Source of the DNA: Prado023 sp963700475
GTDB taxonomy: Bacteria > Actinomycetota > Actinomycetes > S36-B12 > CAIYMF01
Direction of reading: 5' to 3'
Assembly (NCBI GenBank): GCA_963700475.1
Contig: CAVOXR010000004.1
Span: 1 to 64,000, forward strand
DNA: 64,000 nucleotides
The notes under the pieces are model-generated. The model did no database searches. It worked only from the letters and a program-made list of their open reading frames with translations, and was not told where the DNA came from. Both the position numbers and the translations under genes were made by a program. This document shows, one piece after another, positions 18,116-27,733 of the stretch (positions are counted from its first letter, which is position 1; each line of letters starts with the position of its first letter).

Positions 18116-19506
18116 TGCGCGAAGTTGGCCGTGTGGCTGGGATCGGCGGGCAGACGCGCCGGCAGGCTCTCCAGGAACTCGGTGGCCCGACGCAGGTCAT
18201 CGAGGAACAGATCGGCGAGGTCGCGGCCGAACCCGTTGCGCACGACCACGCGCAGCCCGGAGAGGTCGGTCAGCGGCTCGGGCAGGGAGTAGGCCGGCAC
18301 CTGCCAACCCCGCTCACGCAGCTTCGCCGAGACGTCGTAGACGGTGTAGTTGACCACCTCGGGCTTCAACCGGAAGAAGAACACCGGCAGCTCCGAGCCG
18401 TCGGAGAGCAACTCGTAGGGCCCGACCTTGGCGATCTCGGCGGCGGTGTACATGGCCACGTCGCGGCAGGCCTGCTGGATCTCCCGGTACCCCTCGTGCC
18501 CCAGCCGGATGAAGTTGTAGTACTGCGCGATCACCTGGCCGCCGGGCCGGGAGAAGTTCAGGGCGAAGGTGGGCATGTCCCCGCCGAGGTAGTTCACGTG
18601 GAAGATCAGGTCCTCGGGCAGGTCCTCGGGCGTGCGCCAGATGACCCAGCCGACGCCGGGGTAGACCAGGCCGTACTTGTGGCCCGAGGAGTTGATCGAG
18701 CGCACCCGCGGCACCCGGAAGTCCCACTCGAGGCCCGGGTCGATGAACGGCGCGACGAACCCGCCGGAGGCGGCGTCGACGTGGACCGGGACGTCGGGTC
18801 CGCCCGAGGCGGCCAGGGCGTCGAGGGCGTCGGAGATCTCCTTGACCGGTTCGTAGGACCCGTCGAACGTCGAGCCGAGGATGGCCACGACGCCGATCGT
18901 GTTCTCGTCGACCAGTTTCAGGGCCTCCTCGGCGTTGAGCTGCAGCCGGCCCTCCGCGATGGGGGCGTAGCGGGGCTCGACGTCCCAGTACCGGCAGAAC
19001 TTCTCCCACACCACCTGGACGTTGATCCCCATCACGAGGTTCGGCTTGTCGGCCGACAGCCCCGCGGCCTCGCGGCGCTGGCGCCAGCGCCACTTCAGGG
19101 CCAGCCCGCCGAGCATGACGGCCTCGCTGGACCCGGTCGTCGAGGTCCCGGTCGCCTGCTCATGGCTGGGCGAGTTCCACAGGTTCGAGATGATCTTCAC
19201 GCAGCGGCCCTCGATCGCGGCCGTCTGCGGGTACTCGTCCTTGTCGATCATGTTCTTGTCCAGCGTCTCGGCCATCAGCCGATCGGCCTCCTCGTCCATG
19301 AACGTCGTGACGAACGTGGCGAGGTTCTGCCGGGAGTTGCCGTCGAGCATGAGCTCGTCGTGGAGCAGCCGGTAGGCCACGCGGGGGTCCATGCCCTCGG
19401 CGGGAAGCTCGTCCTTGGGGATCCCTGCCAGCTCGTTGGGGCGGGCATAGACGGGGGCGATTGCGAGGCGCTCGATCTCGAGCATCTCCTTGGAGTGGAT
19501 GGCCAT
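18112..19506 (-). CDS. gadB: Glutamate decarboxylase
   Basis: A PLP-dependent group II decarboxylase of 464 residues, the standard length. It converts glutamate to GABA and CO2 while consuming a proton. The PLP lysine is K277 in SSGHKYGLVYPGVGW; PVHVDAASGGFVAPF provides the cofactor-stacking and aspartate residues; TGSSEAVMLGG binds the phosphate. The N-terminus (MAIHSKEMLEIERLAIAP) starts at ATG 19506. It forms a two-gene unit with the YrhK protein. No glutamate/GABA antiporter lies nearby, so the product GABA may be used in metabolism or exported by an unlinked carrier. Confidence 0.93.
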   Translation of the reverse strand: MAIHSKEMLEIERLAIAPVYARPNELAGIPKDELPAEGMDPRVAYRLLHDELMLDGNSRQNLATFVTTFMDEEADRLMAETLDKNMIDKDEYPQTAAIEGRCVKIISNLWNSPSHEQATGTSTTGSSEAVMLGGLALKWRWRQRREAAGLSADKPNLVMGINVQVVWEKFCRYWDVEPRYAPIAEGRLQLNAEEALKLVDENTIGVVAILGSTFDGSYEPVKEISDALDALAASGGPDVPVHVDAASGGFVAPFIDPGLEWDFRVPRVRSINSSGHKYGLVYPGVGWVIWRTPEDLPEDLIFHVNYLGGDMPTFALNFSRPGGQVIAQYYNFIRLGHEGYREIQQACRDVAMYTAAEIAKVGPYELLSDGSELPVFFFRLKPEVVNYTVYDVSAKLRERGWQVPAYSLPEPLTDLSGLRVVVRNGFGRDLADLFLDDLRRATEFLESLPARLPADPSHTANFAH

Positions 19507-19586
19507 GCGCCAACGCTAGCCTGCGCTGGAGGCCAAAGGAAGAACGGAATGCGACCGGTGGGTTGCGGGACCGTCTCCGGAGGGGT

Positions 19587-20274
19587 TCAGAGGTGCTTCA
19601 TGGCCTCGCGGATCGACAGGCCCGACATCTCGGCCCGGTGCTCCGACACGAATGCGCGCACCTCGTCGGGATGGGCTCGCGCCGCATCCCGCAGCCCCCA
19701 GCCGATGCCCTTGCGCATGAAGAAGTCGCGGTCGGCGAGGTTCGCCTCGCATGCGGCGAACAGCAGGTCGAGGTCGACCGCGTCGCGACGTCCGACCTGG
19801 AACACCAGCGAGATACGGCGGACCCAGAGCCGCTCGTCGGTGGCCCACGTGGCCACCTCGCGGTCCCATGACCGGTGTCTCAGTCCGACCCGGCCGATCA
19901 GGGTCGACCATGCGTCCACCGTGTCCCACCAGGGCCGCTCGAGGGCCAGCGAGCGCAGGGCCAGCAGGCTCGACTCCGGCAGGGAGCGCTCGTGCCGTGG
20001 CCACCAGGTCGATTCCGACGTAGGCGAACTCGCGCTCCGGCTCGGTGACCAGCTCGTGTGCCGCGGCCAGCAGGTCGGTGGCCCCCGGGCCGGGGTCGAA
20101 CCCCCGGATCCAGTCCTTGGTGGCGGTGCGTCGGGCAGGCCCGGGCACCCCGAGGTAGGGGGCGATCCCCTTCATGTAGGCGGCCATCGCTGGAGCACGC
20201 TCCGGCTCGGCGACGGCCTCGAGCATCGGGCGCACCTGGTCACCGGCCCCACTCAGGTCGGCTGCCCCGCTCAC
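19587..20274 (-). CDS. DNA alkylation repair protein (AlkD-like), frame interrupted by one extra base
   Basis: An AlkD-like HEAT-repeat DNA glycosylase of about 228 residues (removal of alkylated purines). The N-terminal part reads YMKGIAPYLGVPGPARR and EREFAYVGIDLVA. Near 19998 one surplus base shifts the frame, and after correction it continues RHERSLPESSLLALRSLALE, then the C-terminal part with SWDREVATWATDERLWVRR and DFFMRKGIGWGLRD. The start is uncertain: GTG 20274 or ATG 20226; neither has a strong ribosome-binding site. It is divergent from the M13 peptidase gene. Confidence 0.78.
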
Positions 20275-20778
20275 AAGCCCGATGCTGCCACCGGCGCCAC
20301 GGGGACGCGCATCCAGCGGGCCGGGCGAGCGCTGACAGGCGCCTGAGGGAGACAGGGGTTCGGCGCGGCCGAAGCGGGAACGCGGCGGGGGTGCACGGAG
20401 GTCGCCCTGACCAGTCGCGGCAGCGCACGCCGCGCACGTGAAGTCGGCCGTTACAGCCTCGTGACAGGGGTAGACCGAGCCGACGCACATCAAACGGCCG
20501 TATACGGCCTCCGGCGACGACGGATCAGGGCGACCTCGTGTGCGTCCTCGTCCAGGGACGCGACCCACCCTGTTCCAAAGGGCGGTTTCGTGCGCGTGGT
20601 CGGCCGCGCGGCACCACCCAGCCTCATGCCGGTGGGCGTCGCGGGGCAGGGAGGGCAGGTCGGAGGGCGGTTGCGGGAGTGGTGCGGCGCAGTGCCCCTG
20701 AAGGTGGCAGACTCACTGCCTACCCCGGCTCGCACCACGACAGAGCGCCCGGACCCGCTGACCAGCACAGGAGCCGAC
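20275..20778. other. 504-bp intergenic region, divergent promoters
   Basis: No gene is supported here. The stretch separates the alkD-like gene from the M13 peptidase gene and should hold both promoters. The one ordered element is a perfect 14-bp palindrome at 20496-20509. Open frames that extend the peptidase upstream lack ribosome-binding sites and family similarity. Confidence 0.5.
20496..20509. promoter_or_regulatory. 14-bp palindrome GGCCGTATACGGCC
   Basis: GGCCG-TATA-CGGCC is self-complementary over its whole length and sits about 270 bp before the M13 peptidase start. It could be an operator that covers a -10-like TATACG. Confidence 0.3.
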
Positions 20779-22746
20779 ATGCCCTCCGGCATCGACATGC
20801 AGCACAGGGATGCGTCCATCCGTCCCCAGGACGACCTCTACGGCCACCACAACGGCCGCTGGCTGGCCGAGCACGAGATCCCGGCGGACCGACCCTCCGA
20901 CGGGGCGTTCCACGCCCTGCGGGACGCGGCCGAGGCGGACGTGCGGGCGATCATCGAGACGGCCGCTGCCGACTCCGCGCCCGGCACCCTCGGGGCCAAG
21001 GTTGGTGACCTGTACGCGTCGTTCATGGATGAGGCCGCGGTGGAGGCCCGGGGACGCCAGCCGCTCGAGGCGGACCTCGCCGACATCCGTGCGGTCACGG
21101 ACCTCGCGGGGTTGCTCTCGGAGATGGCCCGGCTGCAGCTGCAGGGTGCGGTCGGCGGGTTCCTGGCGCCGTACGTCAACACCGACGCCCAGGACTCGAG
21201 CCGCTACATCGTCTACCTCACGCAGTCGGGACTCGGCCTGCCAGACGAGTCGTACTACCACCAGGAGTCCTTCGAGGCGATCCGCGAGGCCTATGTCGCC
21301 CACACCGCCCGGATGCTGCTCCTCGCGGGATGGTCGGCCGACGAGCCGGACGCACAGGCGGCCGCCGACCGGATCATGGCCCTGGAGACCGCCATCGCCG
21401 ACCGGCACTGGAACAACGTGGACACCCGCGATGCCCTGAAGTCGTACAACCGTCGCGCGCTGGCTGAGGTCCCCGGGTTCATCGAGGACTACGGGATCCG
21501 CGAGTGGCTCACTGCCCTGAGCGCCCCGATGGAGCACATCGACGAGGTCGTCGTCCGCCAGCCCAGCTATGTGGAGTCGCTGCCGGCGCTGCTGGCCGAG
21601 CAGCCGCTGGACGCGTGGCGGGACTGGCTGGCGTGGTCGGTCGTGCGCAACGGGGCGTCGCTGCTGGACTCCGAGATCGTGCAGGCGAACTTCGACTTCT
21701 ACGGCACCACCCTCAGCGGGTCCCCGCAGATCCGGGAGCGCTGGAAGCGTGGCGTCGGGCTGGTGGAGGGCTCCCTGGGGGAGGCGGTCGGCGAGCTCTA
21801 TGTGGGCAAGCACTTCCCGACGGAGGCCAAGGCGCGGATGGTCGAGCTCGTCGACAACCTCGTCGCGGCCTACCGTGAGCGGCTCGAGGTCCTGGAGTGG
21901 ATGAGCCCGGACACCCGGGAACGCGCCCTTGAGAAGCTCGCGGCGTTCACCCCGAAGATCGGCTATCCGGACAAGTGGCGCGACTACGGGTCCCTGGAGA
22001 TCTCCTCCGGCGACCTGATCGGCAACGTCCGTCGGGCCTCGATCTTCGAGGCCCGCCACATGTGGTCCAAGCTCGGGGGGCCGGTGGACCGCCTCGAGTG
22101 GTTCATGACCCCACAGACGGTGAACGCCTACTACAACCCGGGCATGAACGAGATCGTGTTCCCCGCCGCGATCCTTCATCCCCCGTTCTTCGACCTGACG
22201 GCCGATGACGCCGTCAACTACGGCGCGATCGGGGCCGTGATCGGCCACGAGATCGGGCACGGCTTCGACGACCAGGGCTCCCGCTACGACGGCACCGGCA
22301 ACCTCGTCGACTGGTGGACCGAGGAGGACCGTGCCCGCTTCGACGAGCTGGCCGCCCGCCTGATCGCCCAGTTCGACGGCCGTGAGCCGCGGAGCCTGCC
22401 CCCGGGCAACGGGGTCAATGGGGCCCTGACCGTCGGGGAGAACATCGGCGACCTCGGTGGGGTTGCGGTGGCCTTCGAGGCCTACCAGTTGAGCCTGGGC
22501 GGTGAGCCGGCGCCGGTGATCGACGGGCTGACCGGCGAGCAGCGCTTCTTCCTCGGGTGGGCACAGGCGTGGCGGACCAAGCATCGCGAGGCGCGTGCGA
22601 TCCAGCTGCTGGCCATCGACCCGCACTCGCCGGACGAGTTCCGCTGCAACATCGTGAGCAACCTCGCGGAGTTCCACGAGGCGTTCGACGTCCAGCCCGG
22701 TGACGGCATGTGGCGCGAGCCCGAGGACCGCGTGGTGATCTGGTAG
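20779..22746 (+). CDS. M13-family zinc metallopeptidase (neprilysin/PepO-like)
   Basis: A 655-residue endopeptidase. The zinc site is H490-E-I-G-H494 in VIGHEIGHGFDDQGSRYD, with the third ligand in GENIGDLGGVAVAFEAY. Before it stand the substrate-binding VNAYYNPGMNEIVFPAAIL and after it the C-terminal family tail HSPDEFRCNIVSN. There is no signal peptide or membrane anchor, as in bacterial PepO, so it probably acts in the cytosol or is released without a signal. ATG 20779 follows AGGAG at the right distance. Members cleave short peptides; its substrate here is unknown. It converges on the aldo/keto reductase with a 10-bp gap. Confidence 0.92.
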   Translation: MPSGIDMQHRDASIRPQDDLYGHHNGRWLAEHEIPADRPSDGAFHALRDAAEADVRAIIETAAADSAPGTLGAKVGDLYASFMDEAAVEARGRQPLEADLADIRAVTDLAGLLSEMARLQLQGAVGGFLAPYVNTDAQDSSRYIVYLTQSGLGLPDESYYHQESFEAIREAYVAHTARMLLLAGWSADEPDAQAAADRIMALETAIADRHWNNVDTRDALKSYNRRALAEVPGFIEDYGIREWLTALSAPMEHIDEVVVRQPSYVESLPALLAEQPLDAWRDWLAWSVVRNGASLLDSEIVQANFDFYGTTLSGSPQIRERWKRGVGLVEGSLGEAVGELYVGKHFPTEAKARMVELVDNLVAAYRERLEVLEWMSPDTRERALEKLAAFTPKIGYPDKWRDYGSLEISSGDLIGNVRRASIFEARHMWSKLGGPVDRLEWFMTPQTVNAYYNPGMNEIVFPAAILHPPFFDLTADDAVNYGAIGAVIGHEIGHGFDDQGSRYDGTGNLVDWWTEEDRARFDELAARLIAQFDGREPRSLPPGNGVNGALTVGENIGDLGGVAVAFEAYQLSLGGEPAPVIDGLTGEQRFFLGWAQAWRTKHREARAIQLLAIDPHSPDEFRCNIVSNLAEFHEAFDVQPGDGMWREPEDRVVIW

Positions 22747-22756
22747 GGCGACCTGC

Positions 22757-23812
22757 TCACCAGAGGTCGTGGATGGAGGCGCGCAGGCGCCGGTCGTACA
22801 GCTCGGTCACGGCGTCGTTGAACGCCGCACCCAGAGGTGGGACTGACCCCGCGGCAGCGTTCTCGCGCGCCTGCTCCGGCGAGCGGGCACCGGGGATCAC
22901 GGTGGTGACGCCCTCGAGCTGGGCGACCCATGCCAGCGCCGCGCGGGCTGGTGACAGGTCGCGCGAGGCGGCAAGGGCCGCGAACTCGCGCGAGGCGCGC
23001 ACACCCTCGGCGTAGTCGACCCCGGAGAAGGTCTCGCCCCGGTCGAAGGCCTCCCCGTGCCGGTTGTACGTCCGGTGGTCGTCGGCGCCGAAGGTGGTGG
23101 ACTCGCTGTATCGCCCCGACAGCAGGCCGCTGGCAAGGGGCACGCGGGCGATGATGCCCACGCCGGCCTCGCGCGCGGCGGGCAGGACCCGTTCGAGGGG
23201 CTTGAGCCGGAACGCGTTGATGATGATCTGGACCGAGGCCACCGCCGGCCGGGCGATCGCGGCGAGCGCTTGGTCGACCGTCTCCACGCTCACGCCGTAG
23301 GCGGCCATGACGCCCTCGGCGACGAGGGTGTCGAGGTTGTCGAACACCTCGTCGCTGGTGATCACGTCGGACGGGGGGCAGTGCAGCTGGACCAGGTCGA
23401 GGGTGTCGGTGCGCAGGTTCGCTCGCGAGCGGTCGGTCCAGGAGCGGAAGTTGACCATCGAGTAGTTCTCGCGGGTCTGCTCGGCACGGCGGCCCATCTT
23501 GGTGGCCACGAGGATGTCGAGCCCCGGGTTGGCCCCGAGGAACTCGGCGATCGACTGCTCGCTGCGGCCGTCGCCGTACACGTCGGCCGTGTCGAACATC
23601 GTGACACCTGCCCCTGCGGCGGCCCCAAGAACAGCCTGGGCGTCCTCGGGGCGCACCTGGCCCCAGTCCGCGCCGAGCTGCCAGGTGCCCAGCGAGATGA
23701 CAGACACCGGCCGCCCGGTCCTGCCGAGAACTCGTGAGGGCATGGCCGTGCTGGCGGATCCCGTGTGGGCGGGAGAGCCGGATGTGCCATTCGGTCGGGG
23801 TTCAGCGTCCAT
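22757..23812 (-). CDS. Aldo/keto reductase
   Basis: An NADPH-dependent oxidoreductase of about 351 residues with the TIM-barrel AKR fold. Catalytic elements are D and Y in MFDTADVYGDGRSE, the lysine in ILVATKMGRR and the histidine in VQLHCPPSD. The C-terminal cofactor segment reads GVTTVIPGARSPEQARENAA. ATG 23812, preceded by GGAGGACCTC, overlaps the galK 3' end by 11 bp; an internal ATG (MPSRVLGRTG) is an alternative. The overlap with galactokinase suggests an aldose or a related aldehyde as substrate, but the family is broad. Confidence 0.88.
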   Translation of the reverse strand: MDAEPRPNGTSGSPAHTGSASTAMPSRVLGRTGRPVSVISLGTWQLGADWGQVRPEDAQAVLGAAAGAGVTMFDTADVYGDGRSEQSIAEFLGANPGLDILVATKMGRRAEQTRENYSMVNFRSWTDRSRANLRTDTLDLVQLHCPPSDVITSDEVFDNLDTLVAEGVMAAYGVSVETVDQALAAIARPAVASVQIIINAFRLKPLERVLPAAREAGVGIIARVPLASGLLSGRYSESTTFGADDHRTYNRHGEAFDRGETFSGVDYAEGVRASREFAALAASRDLSPARAALAWVAQLEGVTTVIPGARSPEQARENAAAGSVPPLGAAFNDAVTELYDRRLRASIHDLW

Positions 23813-25010
23813 GAGGTCCTCCGAGGCTGTCGGTGGTCGCCAGCGAGCCGGCGTCGATCCGGCGGACCCCACCGGCGGGGCTGACGATGCGGAAGGTCGG
23901 CGCAGCGAGGCCGTCGCGGGCCAGGGCCTGCCGTACGGAGTCCTGCACCCGGGCGACCGCCTCGGGCCGACACAGCGTCACGACGTTGCCACCGAAGCCG
24001 CCGCCGGTCATCCGGGCCGCCGCGGCCCCGCCGACGACGGCGGCCGAGACGGCGACGTCGAGCTCGGGGCAGCTGACCTCGTAGTCGCGCGAGAGGGAGG
24101 TGTGCGACCCGGCGAACGCCCGGCCCAGGGCCAGGGCGTCGGCGTCCGCGAACGCCTGCACGGCATCGGCCACGCGCGCCTGCTCGGTGATCACGTGGCG
24201 GGCCCGGCGCGCCTCGGGCTCGGGGAGGGCATCGATCCGGGCGATCTCGCTCAGCGGGATGTCCGCCAGATGCGTGACGCCCAGCGCGGCAGCCGCCCGC
24301 TCGCACGCTGCCCGGCGGTCGGCGTAGGCGCCGTCGGCAAGGTCGTGGCGGACGTTGGTGTCGATGAGCAGCACCTGCAGGCCGAGCCGGTCCAGGTGCA
24401 GGGGGACTGCCCGGGAGTCGAGGGTTGCGGAGTCAAGGAGCAGGGCGCTGTCCGGTTCGGCGAGCATCGACGCAGCCTGGTCCATGATCCCGCAGGGGAC
24501 GTGGGCGTAGGTGTGCTCGACCTCCTGGGCGGCAAGCGCGACCTCGATCGGCGCCACCACTGCGCCGCCAAGGGCGATCACCGCAGTGAGGACGGCGCAT
24601 TCCAGGGAGGCAGACGAGGACAACCCTGCGCCGAGGGGCAGGTCGGCATCGATCGACACGTCCACCCCGCCGGTGAACCATCCGCGGTCGGCGGCAACCG
24701 CCAGGGCCCCGACCACGTACCCGAGCCACCCGTTGGCGGCGGTGCGGTCGAACGTCGTGGGGTCGACCTGGGCGATCGGTCCGTTGACCTGGTGCGAGTG
24801 GAGTCCGAAGCGACCGTCATCACGGCGGGAGGCTGCGCACATGGTTCCCATGTCGATCGCCATCGGAAGGACATTGCCGCCGTTGTAGTCGGTGTGCTCG
24901 CCGATCAGGTTGACCCGGCCGGGGGCGAAGGTGATCGCCTCCGGGTCGGTGCCGAACAGCACCCGGTGCCGTGCGCGCATCTTCTCGGCGCGACGTTCGT
25001 CCTCGATCAT
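23802..25010 (-). CDS. galK: Galactokinase
   Basis: A GHMP-family kinase of 402 residues that makes galactose 1-phosphate. It has the galactokinase signature GRVNLIGEHTDYNGG near the N-terminus, the phosphate loop LPLGAGLSSSASLE, the catalytic-base region GIMDQAAS and the third GHMP motif RMTGGGFGGNVV. ATG 25010 is preferred because GAGGAG lies about 8 bases upstream; GTG codons at 25013 and 25025 are alternatives. galT and galE are not in the window. It is divergent from araB and is followed by the overlapping aldo/keto reductase gene. Confidence 0.93.
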   Translation of the reverse strand: MIEDERRAEKMRARHRVLFGTDPEAITFAPGRVNLIGEHTDYNGGNVLPMAIDMGTMCAASRRDDGRFGLHSHQVNGPIAQVDPTTFDRTAANGWLGYVVGALAVAADRGWFTGGVDVSIDADLPLGAGLSSSASLECAVLTAVIALGGAVVAPIEVALAAQEVEHTYAHVPCGIMDQAASMLAEPDSALLLDSATLDSRAVPLHLDRLGLQVLLIDTNVRHDLADGAYADRRAACERAAAALGVTHLADIPLSEIARIDALPEPEARRARHVITEQARVADAVQAFADADALALGRAFAGSHTSLSRDYEVSCPELDVAVSAAVVGGAAAARMTGGGFGGNVVTLCRPEAVARVQDSVRQALARDGLAAPTFRIVSPAGGVRRIDAGSLATTDSLGGPHGR

Positions 25011-25251
25011 CACCGGTCTCCTCACAGCGTGGCCGTTGCCCCGACGGTAGCGCGAACGGTCGGGTCCGTCGACCCCGACATGTTATCGCTCTCAAGTCCG
25101 GAATAGCGAACCGACCCGGACTCCGCCGCCAGGTGCGTCGCGTCCGGCCCGACGGGCGATTGGCGGCAGAAAGTTGCTGTTTGGGGGGTTTCTACGGGCG
25201 AAACGGGCGACTGGAATCGCTCTCTCGCTCGGACGCCTGCCGATGAACCGC

Positions 25252-25273
25252 GCGTTACCAAATCGTTATCAAC
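25252..25273. promoter_or_regulatory. Tandem 11-bp operator-like boxes before araB
   Basis: GCGTTACCAAA (25252-25262) is followed directly by TCGTTATCAAC (25263-25273). The second box is identical to the one at 1456-1466 before the first sugar transporter. The one-turn spacing suggests a regulator that contacts two half-sites on the same DNA face. Confidence 0.45.
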
Positions 25274-25300
25274 ACGCGGGACCTCAGGGACCTGTAGGAC

Positions 25301-25328
25301 TTGACTCCGAGATTGTGCGCGCTAACAC
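25301..25328 (+). promoter_or_regulatory. araB promoter with overlapping LacI-type operator
   Basis: A -35-like TTGACT (25301-25306) and -10-like TAACAC (25323-25328) are 16 bases apart. TGTGCGCGCTAACA (25314-25327) overlaps the -10; it matches the classic LacI-family palindrome TGTTAGCGCTAACA at 12 of 14 positions. The half-site GCGCTAAC recurs before the LacI gene at 33476, which makes that protein the likely repressor. Confidence 0.5.
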
Positions 25329-25359
25329 TTGCGCTCAGGCGACAGGGAAGAGGTGTGAG

Positions 25360-27042
25360 GTGGACGAGCAGCGCGAGTCCTACGTGATCGGTGTCGACTT
25401 CGGGTCCCTGTCCGGACGCGCCGTGGTCGTCAGGGTCAGCGACGGCGCCGAGCTCGCCGGAGCCTCGCTGGACTACCCGCACGCCGTCCTCGACCGGGTC
25501 CTGCCCGACGGCACGACCCCGCTCGGCCCGGACTGGGCCCTGCAGGTCCCCAGCGACTACGTCGACGTCCTGCGCATTGCCGTCCCCGAGGCGGTGCAGG
25601 CGGCTGGCGTCGACCCTGCTGATGTCGTCGGGATCGGCACCGACTTCACCGCCTGCACGATGATCCCGACCACCACCGATGGCACCCCACTCAACGAGCT
25701 CTCCGAGTTCGCGAGCACCCCGCACGCCTACGTCAAGCTCTGGAAGCACCACGCCGCGCAGCCGCAGGCCGACCGGATCAACGCACTGGCTGCTGCGCGC
25801 GGCGAGTCGTGGCTGCCGCGCTACGGCGGGCTGATCTCCTCGGAGTGGGAGTTCGCCAAGGGCCTGCAGGTGTTGGAGGAGGCCCCCGAGGTCTACGCCG
25901 CCATGGACCGCTGGGTCGAGGCCGCGGACTGGATCATCTGGCAGCTCTGCGGCACCTACGTGCGCAACGCCTGCACCGCCGGCTACAAGGGCATCCTCCA
26001 GGATGGCGCCTACCCGTCGCCGGAGTTCCTGGCCGCGCTGAACCCCGACTTCGCTGACTTCGTGAGCAGCAAGCTCGAGCACCCGATCGGCCAGCTCGGC
26101 GCCCGTGCCGGCGGCCTCACCGCACAGGCGGCCGCATGGACCGGCCTGCCCGAGGGGATCGCCGTGGCGGTCGGCAACGTCGACGCGCACGTCACGGCGC
26201 CCGCCGCCCAGGCCGTGGAGCCGGGCCAGATGGTCGCGATCATGGGCACCTCGACCTGCCACGTGATGAACGGCGAGTCCCTGCACGAGGTCCCCGGGAT
26301 GTGCGGGGTCGTCGATGGCGGGATCACCGCCGGGCTCTGGGGCTACGAGGCCGGGCAGAGCGGCGTCGGGGACATCTTCGGCTGGTTCGTCGACACGAGC
26401 GTGCCGGCCAGCTACGCGCAGGCCGCGGCCGAGGCCGGGGTCTCGCTGCACGAGCACCTGACCGCACTCGCGGCGCAGCAGCGGGTTGGCGAGCACGGGT
26501 TGGTCGCCCTGGACTGGCACAGCGGCAACCGCTCGGTGCTGGTCGACCACGAGCTGTCCGGGGTGATGGTGGGCCAGACCCTGACCACCCGCCCCGAGGA
26601 CCAGTACCGGGCGCTGATGGAGTCCACGGCGTTCGGCACGCGACGGATCATCGAGTCGTTCACCGAGTCCGGCATCCCCGTGACCGAGCTGGTCGTGGCC
26701 GGCGGTCTGCTCAAGAACGCGTTCCTGATGCAGATGTACTCCGACGTCACCAACCTCCCACTGAGCACGATCGACTCCGCGCAGGGCCCGGCCCTGGGCT
26801 CGGCGATCCACGCAGCGGTCGCTGCGGGCGCCTACCCGGACGTGCTGGCGGCCTCGCGGGAGATGGGTCGCTCGATCCGCGGCGTGTACGAGCCCGACCC
26901 GCAGAACGCCGCCGCGTACGACGAGCTCTACGCCGAGTACCTGCTCCTCCACGACTACTTCGGCCGGGGCGCCAACGACGTGATGCACCGGCTCAAGGCC
27001 CGCCGCCGCGCTGTGGCCGCCGAGATCGCCGCAGGTGCCTGA
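25360..27042 (+). CDS. araB: Ribulokinase
   Basis: An FGGY-family kinase of 560 residues, the usual AraB length, that phosphorylates L-ribulose. The N-terminus reads YVIGVDFGSLSGRAVVV, the middle IMGTSTCHVM and GYEAGQSGVGDIFGWF, and the C-terminal ATP loop ELVVAGGLLKN. GTG 25360 is chosen because AGGTGTGAG stands just upstream and the family N-terminus starts there. The frame is open further upstream to 25174, but that part has no family similarity and covers the promoter. It is the first gene of araB-araD-araA. Confidence 0.94.
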   Translation: MDEQRESYVIGVDFGSLSGRAVVVRVSDGAELAGASLDYPHAVLDRVLPDGTTPLGPDWALQVPSDYVDVLRIAVPEAVQAAGVDPADVVGIGTDFTACTMIPTTTDGTPLNELSEFASTPHAYVKLWKHHAAQPQADRINALAAARGESWLPRYGGLISSEWEFAKGLQVLEEAPEVYAAMDRWVEAADWIIWQLCGTYVRNACTAGYKGILQDGAYPSPEFLAALNPDFADFVSSKLEHPIGQLGARAGGLTAQAAAWTGLPEGIAVAVGNVDAHVTAPAAQAVEPGQMVAIMGTSTCHVMNGESLHEVPGMCGVVDGGITAGLWGYEAGQSGVGDIFGWFVDTSVPASYAQAAAEAGVSLHEHLTALAAQQRVGEHGLVALDWHSGNRSVLVDHELSGVMVGQTLTTRPEDQYRALMESTAFGTRRIIESFTESGIPVTELVVAGGLLKNAFLMQMYSDVTNLPLSTIDSAQGPALGSAIHAAVAAGAYPDVLAASREMGRSIRGVYEPDPQNAAAYDELYAEYLLLHDYFGRGANDVMHRLKARRRAVAAEIAAGA

Positions 27043-27043
27043 C

Positions 27044-27733
27044 ATGACGATCCCGCCCGAGGCGCGTCCCGCCCTGGAGGCCCTGCGCGCCCAGGTCGCG
27101 GCCCTGCACGCCGAGCTGACCCGCTACGAGCTCGTGATCTGGACGGCCGGCAATGTCTCGGCGCGCGTCCCGGGGCACGACCTCATGGTCATCAAGCCCT
27201 CTGGGGTCTCCTACGACGAGCTGTCCGCCGAGCGGATGGTCGTCACCGACCTGTACGGCAACCTGGTCGAGGGTGACTTCGCGCCATCGTCGGACACCGC
27301 CGCACACGCCTATGTCTACCGCCACATGCCCGAGGTCGGCGGCGTCGTGCACACGCACTCCACCTATGCGTGCGCGTGGGCTGCGCGCCGCGAGTCCATC
27401 CCGTGCGTGCTGACGATGATCGCCGACGAGTTCGGCGGCGAGATCCCCGTCGGGCCCTTCGCGAGGATCGGCGACGACTCGATCGGCGCCGGCATCGTCG
27501 ACGTCCTGCGCGGCAGCCGCTCGCCGGCCGTCCTCATGGCCAACCACGGCCCGTTCACCGTCGGGCCCGACGCGCGCTCGGCTGTCAAGGCGGCCGTGAT
27601 GCTCGAGGACGTTGCCCGCACAGTCCACATCTCCCGCCAGCTCGGCGAACCCGTTCCGCTTGCCACCGAGGACATCGACGGCCTGTACGAGCGATACCAG
27701 AACGTCTACGGACAGCACGGAGGACCGCAATGA
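27044..27733 (+). CDS. araD: L-ribulose-5-phosphate 4-epimerase
   Basis: A class II aldolase/epimerase of about 229 residues that converts L-ribulose 5-phosphate to D-xylulose 5-phosphate. Present are TAGNVSARVPG (phosphate binding), MVIKPSGVSYDEL, SSDTAAHAYVYRHMPEVGGVVHTHSTYACAWA (zinc histidines) and LMANHGPFTVG. ATG 27044 lies just after the araB stop; GTG 27035, overlapping it, is an alternative. The araA start overlaps the stop (ATGA), so all three catabolic genes are coupled. Confidence 0.93.
   Translation: MTIPPEARPALEALRAQVAALHAELTRYELVIWTAGNVSARVPGHDLMVIKPSGVSYDELSAERMVVTDLYGNLVEGDFAPSSDTAAHAYVYRHMPEVGGVVHTHSTYACAWAARRESIPCVLTMIADEFGGEIPVGPFARIGDDSIGAGIVDVLRGSRSPAVLMANHGPFTVGPDARSAVKAAVMLEDVARTVHISRQLGEPVPLATEDIDGLYERYQNVYGQHGGPQ

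Larger units (their letters stand above)
25011..25359. other. 349-bp divergent control region galK/araB
   Basis: This gap carries the control signals of both directions: tandem 11-bp boxes at 25252-25273, a promoter-like TTGACT...TAACAC pair at 25301-25328, and a LacI-type operator at 25314-25327 that overlaps the -10. No small gene is supported. Confidence 0.6.

Noticed and set aside
20713..22677. Minus-strand frame of about 650 codons opposite the M13 peptidase
   Set aside because: The plus-strand peptidase is complete with its zinc site; the opposite frame has no recognisable domain.
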